Source: a virus
Reading direction: 5' to 3' (one strand)
Length of the DNA stretch: 64,000 bases
Virus record (IMG/VR): IMGVR_UViG_3300046534_001281
Span: 1-64,000 of that record
A model generated the notes under the pieces. It did no database searches, was not told where the DNA came from, and worked only from the letters and a program-made list of their open reading frames with translations. Below, one piece after another: positions 31,681 to 40,034 of the stretch. The first letter of the stretch is position 1, and each line of letters starts with the position of its first letter. A program made the translations under genes and the position numbers.

Positions 31681-32442
31681 ATGACCGAAGACATGGAACC
31701 AAAAAACAAAGACAGACCCGTAATTTTGGCGGGTGACACCCACGGGGATTTTACCGCATTACATCGTTATCTGAAACAAGGGGTGTTGGATGATTCTTTG
31801 CTTATTCAGGTCGGTGATTTTATGGGGTTTGATGCTAAAGTTTGGGACGGGGATAAGAGTAAGTCTAAAATGTTTCGAAGTTTGGAAATTTTAAACAAAT
31901 CGCTCCAAGCGCATAATTGTTTTCTGGAAGCTATTCGCGGGAATCACGAAAATCCCGACTGGTGGTCCGACTCTAAAATGAATCAAGATTTTAATCAAAC
32001 TTTTAGTAATATTACACTCTTACCAGATTACTATAGTAAAACTATTAATGGTAAAAAAATTCTATTCCTAGGCGGTGGCGTATCGGTTGATCGCCATGTA
32101 AGAGTTCCAAATGTATCTTATTGGAAAGAAGAGGAAGTTAGCGAGCCAAGATTTACCCTAACTGAACACGATATTCTTATTTCACACACTTGTCCTAGTT
32201 ATTTTAACTTTGGACCTAAAAATAAAGAAAGTCTTTTGATGCGCTGGGCGCATGCGAATGATCCCGAACTTGAGGATGATTTGGTGCGAGAACGAGAGAT
32301 TATGGATCACGTTGTTCAAGTCACTCAAGTAAAAAATATTTACGGAGGACATTTCCACCACACTTCCAAAGAAGAGAAAAATGGCGTCAAATACCAATGT
32401 CTGGATATTGATGAACTACAAGAATTAACATTTGATGAATAG
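31681..32442 (+). CDS. Calcineurin-like metallophosphoesterase
   Basis: 253 aa. All metal-site motifs are present in order: LAGDTHGDF (D-x-H), QVGDFMGF (GD), IRGNHENPD (GNHE), ISHTCPSY, and YGGHFHHTS (GHxH). Similar to phage serine/threonine phosphatases and nucleic-acid phosphoesterases. The substrate is unknown. Overlaps the HAD gene by eight bases. Confidence 0.82.
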   Translation: MTEDMEPKNKDRPVILAGDTHGDFTALHRYLKQGVLDDSLLIQVGDFMGFDAKVWDGDKSKSKMFRSLEILNKSLQAHNCFLEAIRGNHENPDWWSDSKMNQDFNQTFSNITLLPDYYSKTINGKKILFLGGGVSVDRHVRVPNVSYWKEEEVSEPRFTLTEHDILISHTCPSYFNFGPKNKESLLMRWAHANDPELEDDLVREREIMDHVVQVTQVKNIYGGHFHHTSKEEKNGVKYQCLDIDELQELTFDE

Positions 32443-33040
32443 GAAAATTTATATTGACTTGGATGAGACCTTGATCAACTCACATGGAGTGTGGGAATCC
32501 AACATAGACATCAACACAGACTTTAACTACTGGGAATGGCAATGTGTGGATGGTGTTGGATATTCCATGCATGTAGAGCGTTTCGTAACATATCTTAGAC
32601 CGTTTGCCTTAGAGTTCGTGAAGGAACTACAGGACGAATATGGTTTAGATAACGTATTTATTCTAACTGCTGCCTCTGATGATTATGCAATTGCTATTAT
32701 CGATCACTTCAATTTTGATATTCCTAGAGGGCAGATCCTAGCAAGACAACATTACACTGGATCTAACCCTATTCTAAATAAACGAGATCCGGTAGATAAT
32801 CCAGTATTGATCGACAACCAATACCACAGCGAACCTAATGCAAAAAAGAAAATTAAATTTCTGGGAGGTTCTAAGGCCGTTAAATACCACAACATCGAAC
32901 CGTTTTACGTTAGTTTGAACTCAACACCAGAACATAGCGACCATAAACAAGTATTTAAACAGATTTCTGATGCCGTTCGGGATGTTAATAGAGGCGTTAT
33001 TATGCACGTTTCTAGACACAAAGGAAAAGAATACCTCTAA
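32435..33040 (+). CDS. HAD-superfamily phosphatase
   Basis: 201 aa from MNRKIYIDLDETLI. DLDETLINSH fits HAD motif I (DxDxT) and VFILTAASDDY motif II (T). NPVLIDNQYHSEPN could supply the motif IV acid. Similar to small phage NIF-like or 5'-nucleotidase-type phosphatases. Translationally coupled to the metallophosphoesterase. Confidence 0.65.
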   Translation: MNRKIYIDLDETLINSHGVWESNIDINTDFNYWEWQCVDGVGYSMHVERFVTYLRPFALEFVKELQDEYGLDNVFILTAASDDYAIAIIDHFNFDIPRGQILARQHYTGSNPILNKRDPVDNPVLIDNQYHSEPNAKKKIKFLGGSKAVKYHNIEPFYVSLNSTPEHSDHKQVFKQISDAVRDVNRGVIMHVSRHKGKEYL

Positions 33041-33093
33041 GTCGTTGAAAATCAGTGAAAAGCAATTTTTATTTAAAATAGAATAGTTTTTAC

Positions 33094-33121
33094 TGGACAA
33101 AATCTCATTTTAGGTTAAGTT
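33094..33121 (+). promoter_or_regulatory. Promoter with a structured leader
   Basis: TGGACA, 16 bases, TAAGTT. The leader of about 47 bases forms TGGAGG/CCTCCA with more pairing outside, and the ATG at 33175 follows. Unlike most early genes, this one is not leaderless. Confidence 0.55.
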
Positions 33122-33174
33122 GTTGGTGTTGGAGGGGAACAAACCTCCACAACAACCCTAAACTACCTAATAAC

Positions 33175-34260
33175 ATGTCCCACTGTATTGAAGCTAATGA
33201 TAAGATCCTCGTCCCAGCCGTAACCGGATACTCCGCATGGCACGGACTTGAAACCCCAATCCTCGGCGGGATCACTCTTGAGAGTGTCCAAGAAGAAGGT
33301 CTCCACTTCCCACTCTGCATTCACGAATGTCTCTCGTTGGATAAGGACGGCAATACCCACCAAGTGGACGGTCGCCAAATTGTCTGCGCTGACGTTTCAG
33401 AACGTCCCGACATTCCCCGCGACTTTATCCATCTCAACGTTCCCACTAAGCGGTATACGCTTATTGAGAATGAGCGGGTCTGGGAAGCAATGGCATCTTC
33501 GCTCGAAGGAGTTACTGACTACAAGGTTTCTTGTGTCGGAACACTCGGAGGTCTTAAGCGTTACTTCATCTCAGTTGAGCTTGGTGACGATTCTCGGACC
33601 ACCATCAACGGGGATGAGTTCCACTCTCACCTGAACTTCATCACATCCCACGATGGATCTATGGCTTTTGAAGCTCATGACTCTAACGTTCGGATCGTTT
33701 GCCAAAACACTCTCAATTGGAGCATGGCGGCAAAGCACAATCTCGGTCTCAGTGTCCACCACAATGCCAAGAATACCGATCTTCGTCTCAAAGGAGTTGA
33801 GCAAATGATCCAAGATGTCATGGCTGGTCGTGCAACATTCGCTGATGTCATGGTCAACTTCGCAGCAATCGAAGCTGATGCTGAGTTGGCACGGGGAATC
33901 GTTAGCGGTTACTACTCCAACCTCCCAGCCTTTAACAAAACCAAAGGGTTCTCAACCAAGGCTCGTAACCATATCGACAACATCGTTGAGTTGTCCTCAA
34001 CTGGGCGGGGCAACCACGGTAAGAGTGTTTACGACATTGTCAACGGGGCAACTGAGTTCTACACTTCAGGACTCGGAGTAGGTAATGATCGGGGAGACAA
34101 TCGCGGAAAGCAAGTCTTCTCTTCACAGTTTGGAACAGCTTCCCGCCACAAGGCAAACTTTGTAAGCCTTGTTCGTGAGAATGTAGGTAACGGTAACCTG
34201 AAAGAGTTCGCTGATGCTGGCAACAGGGCTTACGAAATCGAGGTCGCAGCAGCTAACTAA
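33175..34260 (+). CDS. DUF932 family protein
   Basis: 361 aa. Family hallmarks include WHGLETPI near residue 22, NVPTKRYTLIENERVWE, and NVRIVCQNTLNWS (about residues 170-182), with a later FNKTKGFSTKARN region. DUF932 proteins are common in phages and plasmids, some near anti-restriction genes, and their function is unsettled. Codons are more C/G-ending than in most neighbours, which suggests strong expression. A strong terminator follows. Confidence 0.75.
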   Translation: MSHCIEANDKILVPAVTGYSAWHGLETPILGGITLESVQEEGLHFPLCIHECLSLDKDGNTHQVDGRQIVCADVSERPDIPRDFIHLNVPTKRYTLIENERVWEAMASSLEGVTDYKVSCVGTLGGLKRYFISVELGDDSRTTINGDEFHSHLNFITSHDGSMAFEAHDSNVRIVCQNTLNWSMAAKHNLGLSVHHNAKNTDLRLKGVEQMIQDVMAGRATFADVMVNFAAIEADAELARGIVSGYYSNLPAFNKTKGFSTKARNHIDNIVELSSTGRGNHGKSVYDIVNGATEFYTSGLGVGNDRGDNRGKQVFSSQFGTASRHKANFVSLVRENVGNGNLKEFADAGNRAYEIEVAAAN

Positions 34261-34284
34261 AGTTAACAACTTTTCATAACACAA

Positions 34285-34316
34285 TCTCTCACCTCGAAAG
34301 GGGTGAGAGATTTTTC
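34285..34316 (+). terminator. Intrinsic terminator
   Basis: ATCTCTCACC and GGGTGAGAGAT arms followed by T-run; the next promoter begins immediately downstream. Confidence 0.88.
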
Positions 34317-34317
34317 A

Positions 34318-34346
34318 TTGACACCATAAACTTTAACTGGTAATAT
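34318..34346 (+). promoter_or_regulatory. Early promoter
   Basis: TTGACA, 17 bases, TAATAT, then six bases to the ATG at 34353. Confidence 0.7.
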
Positions 34347-34352
34347 ATAGCC

Positions 34353-34901
34353 ATGTTAACCATAGAAGAAACCAAAGAATGGGCCAAGGAACAACATGAT
34401 GCTATCGGACAGAAGCGAGCAGACGGGGCTCCTTATTGGACTCATGTCTTCCGTGTAGCCAAAACTGTATCGGATTATTATAAAGACGAACCAGATCACG
34501 ATATCGTTGTTAAGGCTGCCTTATGCCACGACATCATTGAAGACACGCCAGTAAACTTCGAAGAGTTGGTGCAGAAAATTGGAATAATAGCTTCATCGAT
34601 TGTAATTGAAGTCACGAATCAATACACTAAAGAGGATTATCCTAAATGGGATCGAAAAAAGCGTAAGGAGGGTGAGGCGAAAAAGCTCGGACTCGCTTCC
34701 TTTAATGCCAAGGTGGTCAAGCTTGCCGATATTATTGACAACCTTTCTGATGTAGATGAAAAGCGACCAAAAATGGCCAGTAAATATAAAAAGGAAAAGG
34801 GTTGGGTTTTGGACCGGATGGTGGAAGACATGCCATTCATTGTCAATACTGATATCTTCAAACGAGCAAGGTGGCTTCAAACGAGCAAGGTGGTTGGCTA
34901 A
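34353..34901 (+). CDS. HD-domain hydrolase of the SpoT/MESH1 type (possible alarmone hydrolase)
   Basis: 182 aa. GAPYWTHVFRVAKTV (His of the H-x-x-R motif), ALCHDIIEDTP (H-D with the E-D pair), and VVKLADIIDNLSD (K-L-A-D) are the motifs of (p)ppGpp hydrolases of the SpoT and small alarmone hydrolase families. There is no synthetase domain. If active it could remove (p)ppGpp and relieve host stringent arrest. A tandem 19-bp repeat alters its last residues. Confidence 0.6.
   Translation: MLTIEETKEWAKEQHDAIGQKRADGAPYWTHVFRVAKTVSDYYKDEPDHDIVVKAALCHDIIEDTPVNFEELVQKIGIIASSIVIEVTNQYTKEDYPKWDRKKRKEGEAKKLGLASFNAKVVKLADIIDNLSDVDEKRPKMASKYKKEKGWVLDRMVEDMPFIVNTDIFKRARWLQTSKVVG
34856..34893 (+). repeat. 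19-bp tandem duplication
   Basis: CTTCAAACGAGCAAGGTGG occurs twice in direct succession (34856-34874, 34875-34893). One copy would put the reading frame into a different C-terminal end, so this is a recent change. Confidence 0.9.
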
Positions 34902-34904
34902 TTA
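34899..34904 (+). promoter_or_regulatory. Late promoter element TAATTA
   Basis: Five bases before the ATG at 34910; overlaps the stop of the HD gene. Confidence 0.45.
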
Positions 34905-34909
34905 GAGAC

Positions 34910-35416
34910 ATGTCAATGTTTAATTGGGAATTATTTACAGAGGAAACAAACGTAAAGCTGCAAGGTTTATTGGACAAATATGATATTGAATATTATGTCG
35001 ATCATACCACCGAGTCTAAATATTATTACAAAGAAATCGCCACCTACCAAAGTGAATTTGGCGGCGAACCATTTTTAAGAGTAAAGTGGGGCCAAGATAG
35101 GCATTCAACCATAGACATCCTTGATAGGTCTGAAGGCACTGTTACCGAGTCTCTAGTTTTCGGAGAACCCGACTCCAAGTTAGAAGATTTTGAAGTCTTT
35201 AGCGGTATTGATAATGTAGAAGATTTTGTCCCAGACACAGAAGACTTTTCGTCCGTATACCACTTAAAAAATGGGGATTTTGATGATCCTGTTAAACGGA
35301 ACGATATGTTCCCCGATTCCGAGGTTGAGGCTTACAGGACGAAATTCTTCGAAAACCAGATTGACGCAGTCACCGATCTTTTGATCGAGATTAAAGAAGA
35401 ATATGAAGAGATGTGA
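34910..35416 (+). CDS. Hypothetical acidic 168-aa late protein
   Basis: MSMFNWELFTEETNVKLQ start; the ATG is selected because TAATTA lies five bases upstream, while an earlier ATG at 34871 falls inside the duplicated repeat. The interior is acidic. After its TGA stop the frame continues with acidic codons for ten residues to a TAA, so the gene may once have been slightly longer. No family recognised. Confidence 0.6.
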   Translation: MSMFNWELFTEETNVKLQGLLDKYDIEYYVDHTTESKYYYKEIATYQSEFGGEPFLRVKWGQDRHSTIDILDRSEGTVTESLVFGEPDSKLEDFEVFSGIDNVEDFVPDTEDFSSVYHLKNGDFDDPVKRNDMFPDSEVEAYRTKFFENQIDAVTDLLIEIKEEYEEM

Positions 35417-35443
35417 GCGGAAGAAGAGGAGGACGAAAATGAA

Positions 35444-35449
35444 TAATTA
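35444..35449 (+). promoter_or_regulatory. Late promoter element TAATTA
   Basis: TAATTAAAGAT then ATG at 35455; the same layout precedes the next gene. Confidence 0.5.
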
Positions 35450-35454
35450 AAGAT

Positions 35455-36180
35455 ATGCCCAAGTTTAAAGAATTCTACCAAAGCTTTATCAAAGAGACTC
35501 CCGACTCTACCATAGACTCTGCCGGAAATATAGTAGATTATGATGACGTAGGGGAGACATATACCTTCCTTATAGATAAGAAAACGGGCGAAAGTATTTG
35601 GGCCAAAACTATACAAGATGGTCTATCGGTGACTCATAACAATTTGTATTCATGGGTTAGTTTTTCCAACACCCACGAAGATTATGAAGAATTTGGTATA
35701 GAGGTAATTAGCCATTTAGGTAAAGATTCCACCGAACGGCTTAAGATGAATGGTGCGGGTTCCAGCAGAACTGCCGATGGGACTTTTATAGGTGGTAGGA
35801 TTTTTAAAAGTTCCAACGTCATCTCGTTTTGGAATACAGAGGTTACCGTTAAAGAGCACTCAAAAATAATTAAAGATTTCATCGAAAATGACATGAAAAT
35901 GAATTCCGATGAAATTAACTACGATCTAATCGATATTGGTGGTAATAAAACTGCATCTACCTTATTCGGGACACAGGATGTTGATGAAGACAGGCTATCG
36001 CCAGAAGAGATCAAGAGATTGATGGAAATTCAACACATAGACCCATTAGCCAAGAAAAAGCTTAGACAGAATGCTGTGTTGGATGACGAAGGCACACCTA
36101 GAATGAGAGATTGGCGACACAACCTCATGAGGAGGTTGAGTGATAGTGTTGAGCATAATACAACAACTAAATTGGTATAA
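35455..36180 (+). CDS. Putative capsid-packaged protein, paralogue A
   Basis: 241 aa. Residues 1-14, MPKFKEFYQSFIKE, form a capsid-targeting-like peptide with an I-x-E cleavage site at residues 12-14. The body has a beta-rich domain (GGRIFKSSNVISFWNTEV) and a C-terminal SPEEIKRLMEIQHIDPLAKKKLRQNA. Both segments recur in the next gene, so the pair arose by duplication. No catalytic motif recognised. The late promoter supports expression when heads are assembled. Confidence 0.65.
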   Translation: MPKFKEFYQSFIKETPDSTIDSAGNIVDYDDVGETYTFLIDKKTGESIWAKTIQDGLSVTHNNLYSWVSFSNTHEDYEEFGIEVISHLGKDSTERLKMNGAGSSRTADGTFIGGRIFKSSNVISFWNTEVTVKEHSKIIKDFIENDMKMNSDEINYDLIDIGGNKTASTLFGTQDVDEDRLSPEEIKRLMEIQHIDPLAKKKLRQNAVLDDEGTPRMRDWRHNLMRRLSDSVEHNTTTKLV

Positions 36181-36183
36181 TTA
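36176..36183 (+). promoter_or_regulatory. Late promoter TATAATTA
   Basis: Five bases before the ATG at 36189; overlaps the stop of paralogue A. Confidence 0.5.
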
Positions 36184-36188
36184 AAGAT

Positions 36189-36857
36189 ATGCCCAAGTTT
36201 AAAGAATTCTATAATACCTTCCTCAAAGAATCTCCAGACACCTTCAAACATCAAGGTGAATCTATTCATTGGAAACAGGCAGGTAATGGTATAACTTTTA
36301 CTCTATGGAATGACCACGGGGTTTATGGTAATACCTCTGATGGAATTTTCCACGGACATACTACGGAGATTTTCACAGGAGAATTACCACACTCCAATTA
36401 CCCCGATGCGAAATGGTGGAACGGTGAGCCTACAAAGGACGTTAAGGAGGCTTTGAGGCAAATCAGTCACGGCTCTAAGGATGGCCTTTCGATCCACCGT
36501 GCGATGGATGGTAAGGTTCTAGCGGGTAGGGTATTTCCTAAATATAAAACTATTAGTTTTTGGAATACTGCGGAAGAAGGTTTGAGAGATGTCAAGATGT
36601 TGGAAAGTTTCTTGAAAGATATTGGTGTCGAAATGACAGATTATGCATATGATTTTATCAACAAGAAAGACCCGATCCAATTTGGACAAAACGGAGCAGC
36701 AACGAATGATGGTGATTTGTCAAAGGAAGAGATCGATGAGCTTATGCAGGTTCAACACTTTGACCCGATAGCAAAGAAAAAGCTTAGACAGAATGCTGGA
36801 TACATAAAGTCTAAGCTCCCCCTTGGTTATAGCGTATTCAGTAGAAATTCAGATTAA
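36189..36857 (+). CDS. Putative capsid-packaged protein, paralogue B
   Basis: 222 aa. MPKFKEFYNTFLKE (L-x-E at residues 12-14) repeats the leader of paralogue A almost exactly. LAGRVFPKYKTISFWNT and SKEEIDELMQVQHFDPIAKKKLRQNA align with the same segments in A, while the middles have diverged. No enzyme motif is visible. Probably packaged in the prohead and released by the gp21-type protease. Confidence 0.65.
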   Translation: MPKFKEFYNTFLKESPDTFKHQGESIHWKQAGNGITFTLWNDHGVYGNTSDGIFHGHTTEIFTGELPHSNYPDAKWWNGEPTKDVKEALRQISHGSKDGLSIHRAMDGKVLAGRVFPKYKTISFWNTAEEGLRDVKMLESFLKDIGVEMTDYAYDFINKKDPIQFGQNGAATNDGDLSKEEIDELMQVQHFDPIAKKKLRQNAGYIKSKLPLGYSVFSRNSD

Positions 36858-36906
36858 TGAACAATTTCTAAATTTAATTTTCTCCTAAAAAGAGTGAAAA
36901 TAAACC

Positions 36907-36935
36907 TTGCAAAATAAGAAAAACCATTATACTAT
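36907..36935 (+). promoter_or_regulatory. Early promoter
   Basis: TTGCAA, 17 bases, TACTAT, then eight bases to the ATG at 36944. Confidence 0.6.
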
Positions 36936-36943
36936 AACGACTC

Positions 36944-37456
36944 ATGAATAAAACACTGAAAGACCTACTACAGGAGAAAGAAGAAAATGAATTTTCTATC
37001 GCGGAAGCAAAAAAACAAATCGAAAAAGAAGCTGCGGCTTTTTATGAACAATACCTTAAAGGTCGATTTAATAAGTTCCCTGAAGGAAAAGGGGCCAATA
37101 TGGTGGTCACCTATGAAGAAAATGGACACCAGTTTTGGGCTGTAAATGATATTGTATTAGAAGATGGGTATTGTATCTTTTTTGAATCAACCGCTTCGGG
37201 TATACAATATCCGGCTAATATGTTGAACCTAAGGCCAGAACTGGGCAACGGTTATCTAGGAGATGCAGAGGATTCCGAAACAGGGCCTTTTGATATCGCC
37301 AATCTTTTGGCAAGTTTGGAGAGGATTGTAGAAGAGGGATTTGCGGTCCCCGAAAACTCCAACCTAACGGCTACTGGATTTGCGGTCCCCGAAAACTCCA
37401 ACCTAACGGCTACTAATCTGGAAAAGCTTTATACCGTGTTGCATCCAAAAGGGTAA
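36944..37456 (+). CDS. Hypothetical 170-aa protein with an internal tandem repeat
   Basis: Helical N-terminus (MNKTLKDLLQEKEENEFS to EAAAFYEQYLKGRF), then a mixed domain. The segment GFAVPENSNLTAT occurs twice in a row near the C-terminus because of a perfect 39-bp duplication. No family recognised. Confidence 0.6.
   Translation: MNKTLKDLLQEKEENEFSIAEAKKQIEKEAAAFYEQYLKGRFNKFPEGKGANMVVTYEENGHQFWAVNDIVLEDGYCIFFESTASGIQYPANMLNLRPELGNGYLGDAEDSETGPFDIANLLASLERIVEEGFAVPENSNLTATGFAVPENSNLTATNLEKLYTVLHPKG
37337..37414 (+). repeat. 39-bp perfect tandem duplication
   Basis: Two copies (37337-37375 and 37376-37414) of a segment beginning GGATTTGCGGTC, in frame, adding 13 residues. Confidence 0.95.
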
Positions 37457-37474
37457 GCCTATTGGCAATTATAT

Positions 37475-37618
37475 ATGTTGGAATCACACAACAAGATGTG
37501 TAAAGTAATTCTGATAGTTGTTACCCTTCTGACTCCTTCTTGTGTTAGTAGTCATATAAGGAAAGCAGAGGGTTCTGAAAATATCAGGAACCTACCGATT
37601 ATTCGCAATTTGCATTGA
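37475..37618 (+). CDS. Small putative lipoprotein (47 aa)
   Basis: A second in-frame ATG at 37496 gives MCKVILIVVTLLTPSC, a compact signal peptide with lipobox L-T-P-S-C, and then about 25 mature residues. The upstream ATG adds seven polar residues. Small phage lipoproteins of this size include Rz1-type spanins, but no partner is seen next to it. No clear promoter. Confidence 0.45.
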   Translation: MLESHNKMCKVILIVVTLLTPSCVSSHIRKAEGSENIRNLPIIRNLH

Positions 37619-37658
37619 CCGTATCAATCGCTTTGGGCATCCAATTTAATTTAATATA

Positions 37659-37919
37659 ATGATCCTTTTTACTTGGTTTGTATCCCTTTTCGTTAAAGAT
37701 AAAATATGTCAGTGGTCGGATATCAACAGTGTTGGGGTTGGCCCAATCACCAGCCGCATCTGTAAATACGGCAGAGAGAAAGCATATCTCTTCCAACATA
37801 ATGATGGTAGATATTTTCCTAGTTTTATGGACAACACACCAGAACATCCTAATTTTTCTTTTGAAGATCTGGATGAAGCAAAAGAATTTGTCGAAGACTA
37901 CTTGACACAATCCAAATAA
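37659..37919 (+). CDS. Hypothetical 86-aa protein
   Basis: Hydrophobic start (MILFTWFVSLFV), then KYGREKAYLFQHNDGRYFPSF and an acidic C-terminus FEDLDEAKEFVEDYLTQ. The coding direction agrees with neighbours; an opposite-strand frame of 152 codons overlaps it but looks less natural. The -35 box of the ligase promoter lies inside its 3' end. Confidence 0.5.
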   Translation: MILFTWFVSLFVKDKICQWSDINSVGVGPITSRICKYGREKAYLFQHNDGRYFPSFMDNTPEHPNFSFEDLDEAKEFVEDYLTQSK

Positions 37920-37930
37920 CCTGCTAACAT
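37902..37930 (+). promoter_or_regulatory. Early promoter of DNA ligase
   Basis: TTGACA, 17 bases, TAACAT, then nine bases to the ATG at 37940. Confidence 0.75.
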
Positions 37931-37939
37931 ACCATAGTA

Positions 37940-39394
37940 ATGAGCCTACTAACAATCCTAAACCAAATCTCCAGCGTAAGCGGAACCAACGACAAGTTGG
38001 ATATTCTCCGCGACAACAAAGACAATGCCTTTTTGAAGGAGGTATTTTATTACGCACTCAACCCACATATTAACTTCTACCTTCAAGAGAAATCTATTCC
38101 TGAAATTGGAGTCCCTTTTGAAGATATTATTTTAGATGAGCAATCACTTGATTCATACCTTAGTCCTTTCTACAACAGAGAAGTTACGGGGAATGCAGCC
38201 AAAGAATTGCTGGCTACGCATTTCAATTATTTGTCTAATGACAATGCCGAAGTTTTGAAGCGAATCATTCTCAAAGATTTGAAATGTGGTATTTCGGGGA
38301 AGGGTGCTAATAAAGTTTGGAAAGGTCTGATTCCAGAATTTGGTTACATGCGTTGCTCCGGTCCTAATAAGGAAGGTAATATCAAATACCCCGCTATTGT
38401 GCAGACCAAAGCTGATGGTGCGTTTTGTAACGTCATCATCCGTAACGGAGTGGTTGAGTTTTTGACTCGGAATGGAAGTCCTTTTTTGTTACCAACTCTT
38501 GCAGATGTATTTCTTACACTAGGTGCGGACAACATGGTCTTTACCGGAGAGCTAACAGTTCTTGACGGTGAAGGGAAAGTTCTAAATCGTAAAACGGGGA
38601 ACGGTATGGTTAATAAGCTAATCAAAAGAGACCAAACCACAGAAAGCCACGAAGAAAAACTCAGAAATGCCAATCCAAAACAGCGGGTAAGGCTTAATGA
38701 AAAATTTGAGAAACATGTTGGGGATCTTGAGATGATCGAGGATCACACCATTATCGACTTATGGGACGCAATTCCCCTTGATCTGTGGGAAGGTGGTTTG
38801 GATAAGACACCTTACGTTAAAAGGATGGAGAATCTAATTTTTCATATGTTCACAAATGATCGCAAGAAGATCAATATCATCGAAACCAAAAGAGTTAATA
38901 ACAAGATTCAAGCACAAGATTTTTACGGACGAATGATTGCCGAAGGTAAGGAAGGAGCAGTTCTTAAAAACACCGACATGCCTTGGAAGGATGGCACATC
39001 CACACAACAGGTAAAACTTAAACAAGTTTTGGATTGTGATCTAGAAATCGTCGGTTGGTATAAGGGGAAGCAAGAATCGGAATTCAAGCACGGCATCGGA
39101 GGATTCAATCTAAGAAGCTCTTGTGGTCTTCTGGAGGTGAATGTCGGATCGGGTCTAACAAGAGCCGAGAGAGGCTTAGAGCTTGCCAATCCAGACAATG
39201 TGGCTGAAGGACTCCAACCCATTGCAGGATTTGACTTTGATCAATACACCGGTAAGATTGCCGCTATCCAATTCAACGAATGCGGTCAAGCCAAAGGAAA
39301 AGAAATTTGGAGTTTGTTCCTTCCAATCCTTGTAGAAGTTCGGGAAGATAAGACCGAAGCTGATGATCTGGTAAAAATCCAAAGTCAGAAATAA
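37940..39394 (+). CDS. ATP-dependent DNA ligase, T4 gp30-like
   Basis: 484 aa (T4 gp30 is 487). QTKADGAFCNVI (about residues 155-166) is motif I with the adenylated Lys in K-x-D-G. FTGELTVLD, EGAVLKNTDMPWKDGTSTQQVKLKQ (motifs IV and V) and the C-terminal OB-fold region agree. It seals nicks, joining Okazaki fragments made by the gp61-type primase. The N-terminal helical domain of about 130 residues is as in gp30. Confidence 0.92.
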   Translation: MSLLTILNQISSVSGTNDKLDILRDNKDNAFLKEVFYYALNPHINFYLQEKSIPEIGVPFEDIILDEQSLDSYLSPFYNREVTGNAAKELLATHFNYLSNDNAEVLKRIILKDLKCGISGKGANKVWKGLIPEFGYMRCSGPNKEGNIKYPAIVQTKADGAFCNVIIRNGVVEFLTRNGSPFLLPTLADVFLTLGADNMVFTGELTVLDGEGKVLNRKTGNGMVNKLIKRDQTTESHEEKLRNANPKQRVRLNEKFEKHVGDLEMIEDHTIIDLWDAIPLDLWEGGLDKTPYVKRMENLIFHMFTNDRKKINIIETKRVNNKIQAQDFYGRMIAEGKEGAVLKNTDMPWKDGTSTQQVKLKQVLDCDLEIVGWYKGKQESEFKHGIGGFNLRSSCGLLEVNVGSGLTRAERGLELANPDNVAEGLQPIAGFDFDQYTGKIAAIQFNECGQAKGKEIWSLFLPILVEVREDKTEADDLVKIQSQK

Positions 39395-39395
39395 C

Positions 39396-39424
39396 TTGAC
39401 TCAAGCAGTAAAGTGTGTTTAAGT
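39396..39424 (+). promoter_or_regulatory. Early promoter, decides the HNH start
   Basis: TTGACT, 17 bases, TTAAGT, then nine bases ending GTT to the ATG at 39434. Confidence 0.65.
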
Positions 39425-39433
39425 AACCCTGTT

Positions 39434-39844
39434 ATGAAAAATAAATACGGATATATTTCGCTAGAATCCCACCCCTTCTCGGAAGCGGAGGATATTTTAA
39501 CCAAGGCATGCGAGGTTAGTAGATTTCATGGAAGGAAATTGATGTGGCTGAGGTTGATAAGACACGGTGGCTCGAAATTAGTATGTCCATACACAAGTAA
39601 AACCCCACACACCATTAGACACGACCTAAGAAATCAAAAACGTGGTGGTTATACTTTTCACTGGAATATTTATTCTGAAGACGGGTCGCTACTGACCATT
39701 GACCACATCATTCCACAATCAAAAGAAGGAAGTAAAACTCACATCTCCAACCTCCAAGTTATGGAGTCTGCCGCAAATCGCGAAAAAGGCGATTTGGATG
39801 TTGATTCTAATTGGAAGGCTATTAATAATGGAACAGGCAAATAA
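39434..39844 (+). CDS. HNH endonuclease
   Basis: 136 aa from MKNKYGYISL; the promoter spacing selects this start over a GTG 21 bases upstream. LTIDHIIPQSKEGSKTHISNLQVMESAANREKGD (residues about 91-124) is a clear HNH core: D-H ... N-L-Q ... N-x-x-K. Could be a free-standing homing nuclease or take part in host DNA breakdown. Overlaps the next gene by 17 bases. Confidence 0.8.
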   Translation: MKNKYGYISLESHPFSEAEDILTKACEVSRFHGRKLMWLRLIRHGGSKLVCPYTSKTPHTIRHDLRNQKRGGYTFHWNIYSEDGSLLTIDHIIPQSKEGSKTHISNLQVMESAANREKGDLDVDSNWKAINNGTGK

Positions 39845-40034
39845 AAAACTCATCCTATGTTCGTATCAACTTCCTCGGGAGTCGGGTGAATATGACATTA
39901 AAAATAATTCAGGATGCAATAACGGCGAAGGTCGAATGTATTTTGATCCTAAAACTGGCTGGGATATCCCCGACATGATTAAATCATTTTATAAAGTAAT
40001 TGGTTGGTATGAAAAAGAAACAATTTTTAGTTGA
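39828..40034 (+). CDS. Hypothetical 68-aa protein
   Basis: Overlaps the HNH gene at its start and the next gene at its end, in a tightly coupled trio. Sequence LILCSYQLPRESGEYD and KTGWDIPDMIKSFYKVIGWYEKE. No family recognised. Confidence 0.55.
   Translation: MEQANKKLILCSYQLPRESGEYDIKNNSGCNNGEGRMYFDPKTGWDIPDMIKSFYKVIGWYEKETIFS

Noticed and set aside
37599-38057. 152-codon minus-strand frame
   Set aside because: Overlaps the ligase start, its promoter and a better plus-strand frame; rich in improbable Trp/Arg/Cys runs.
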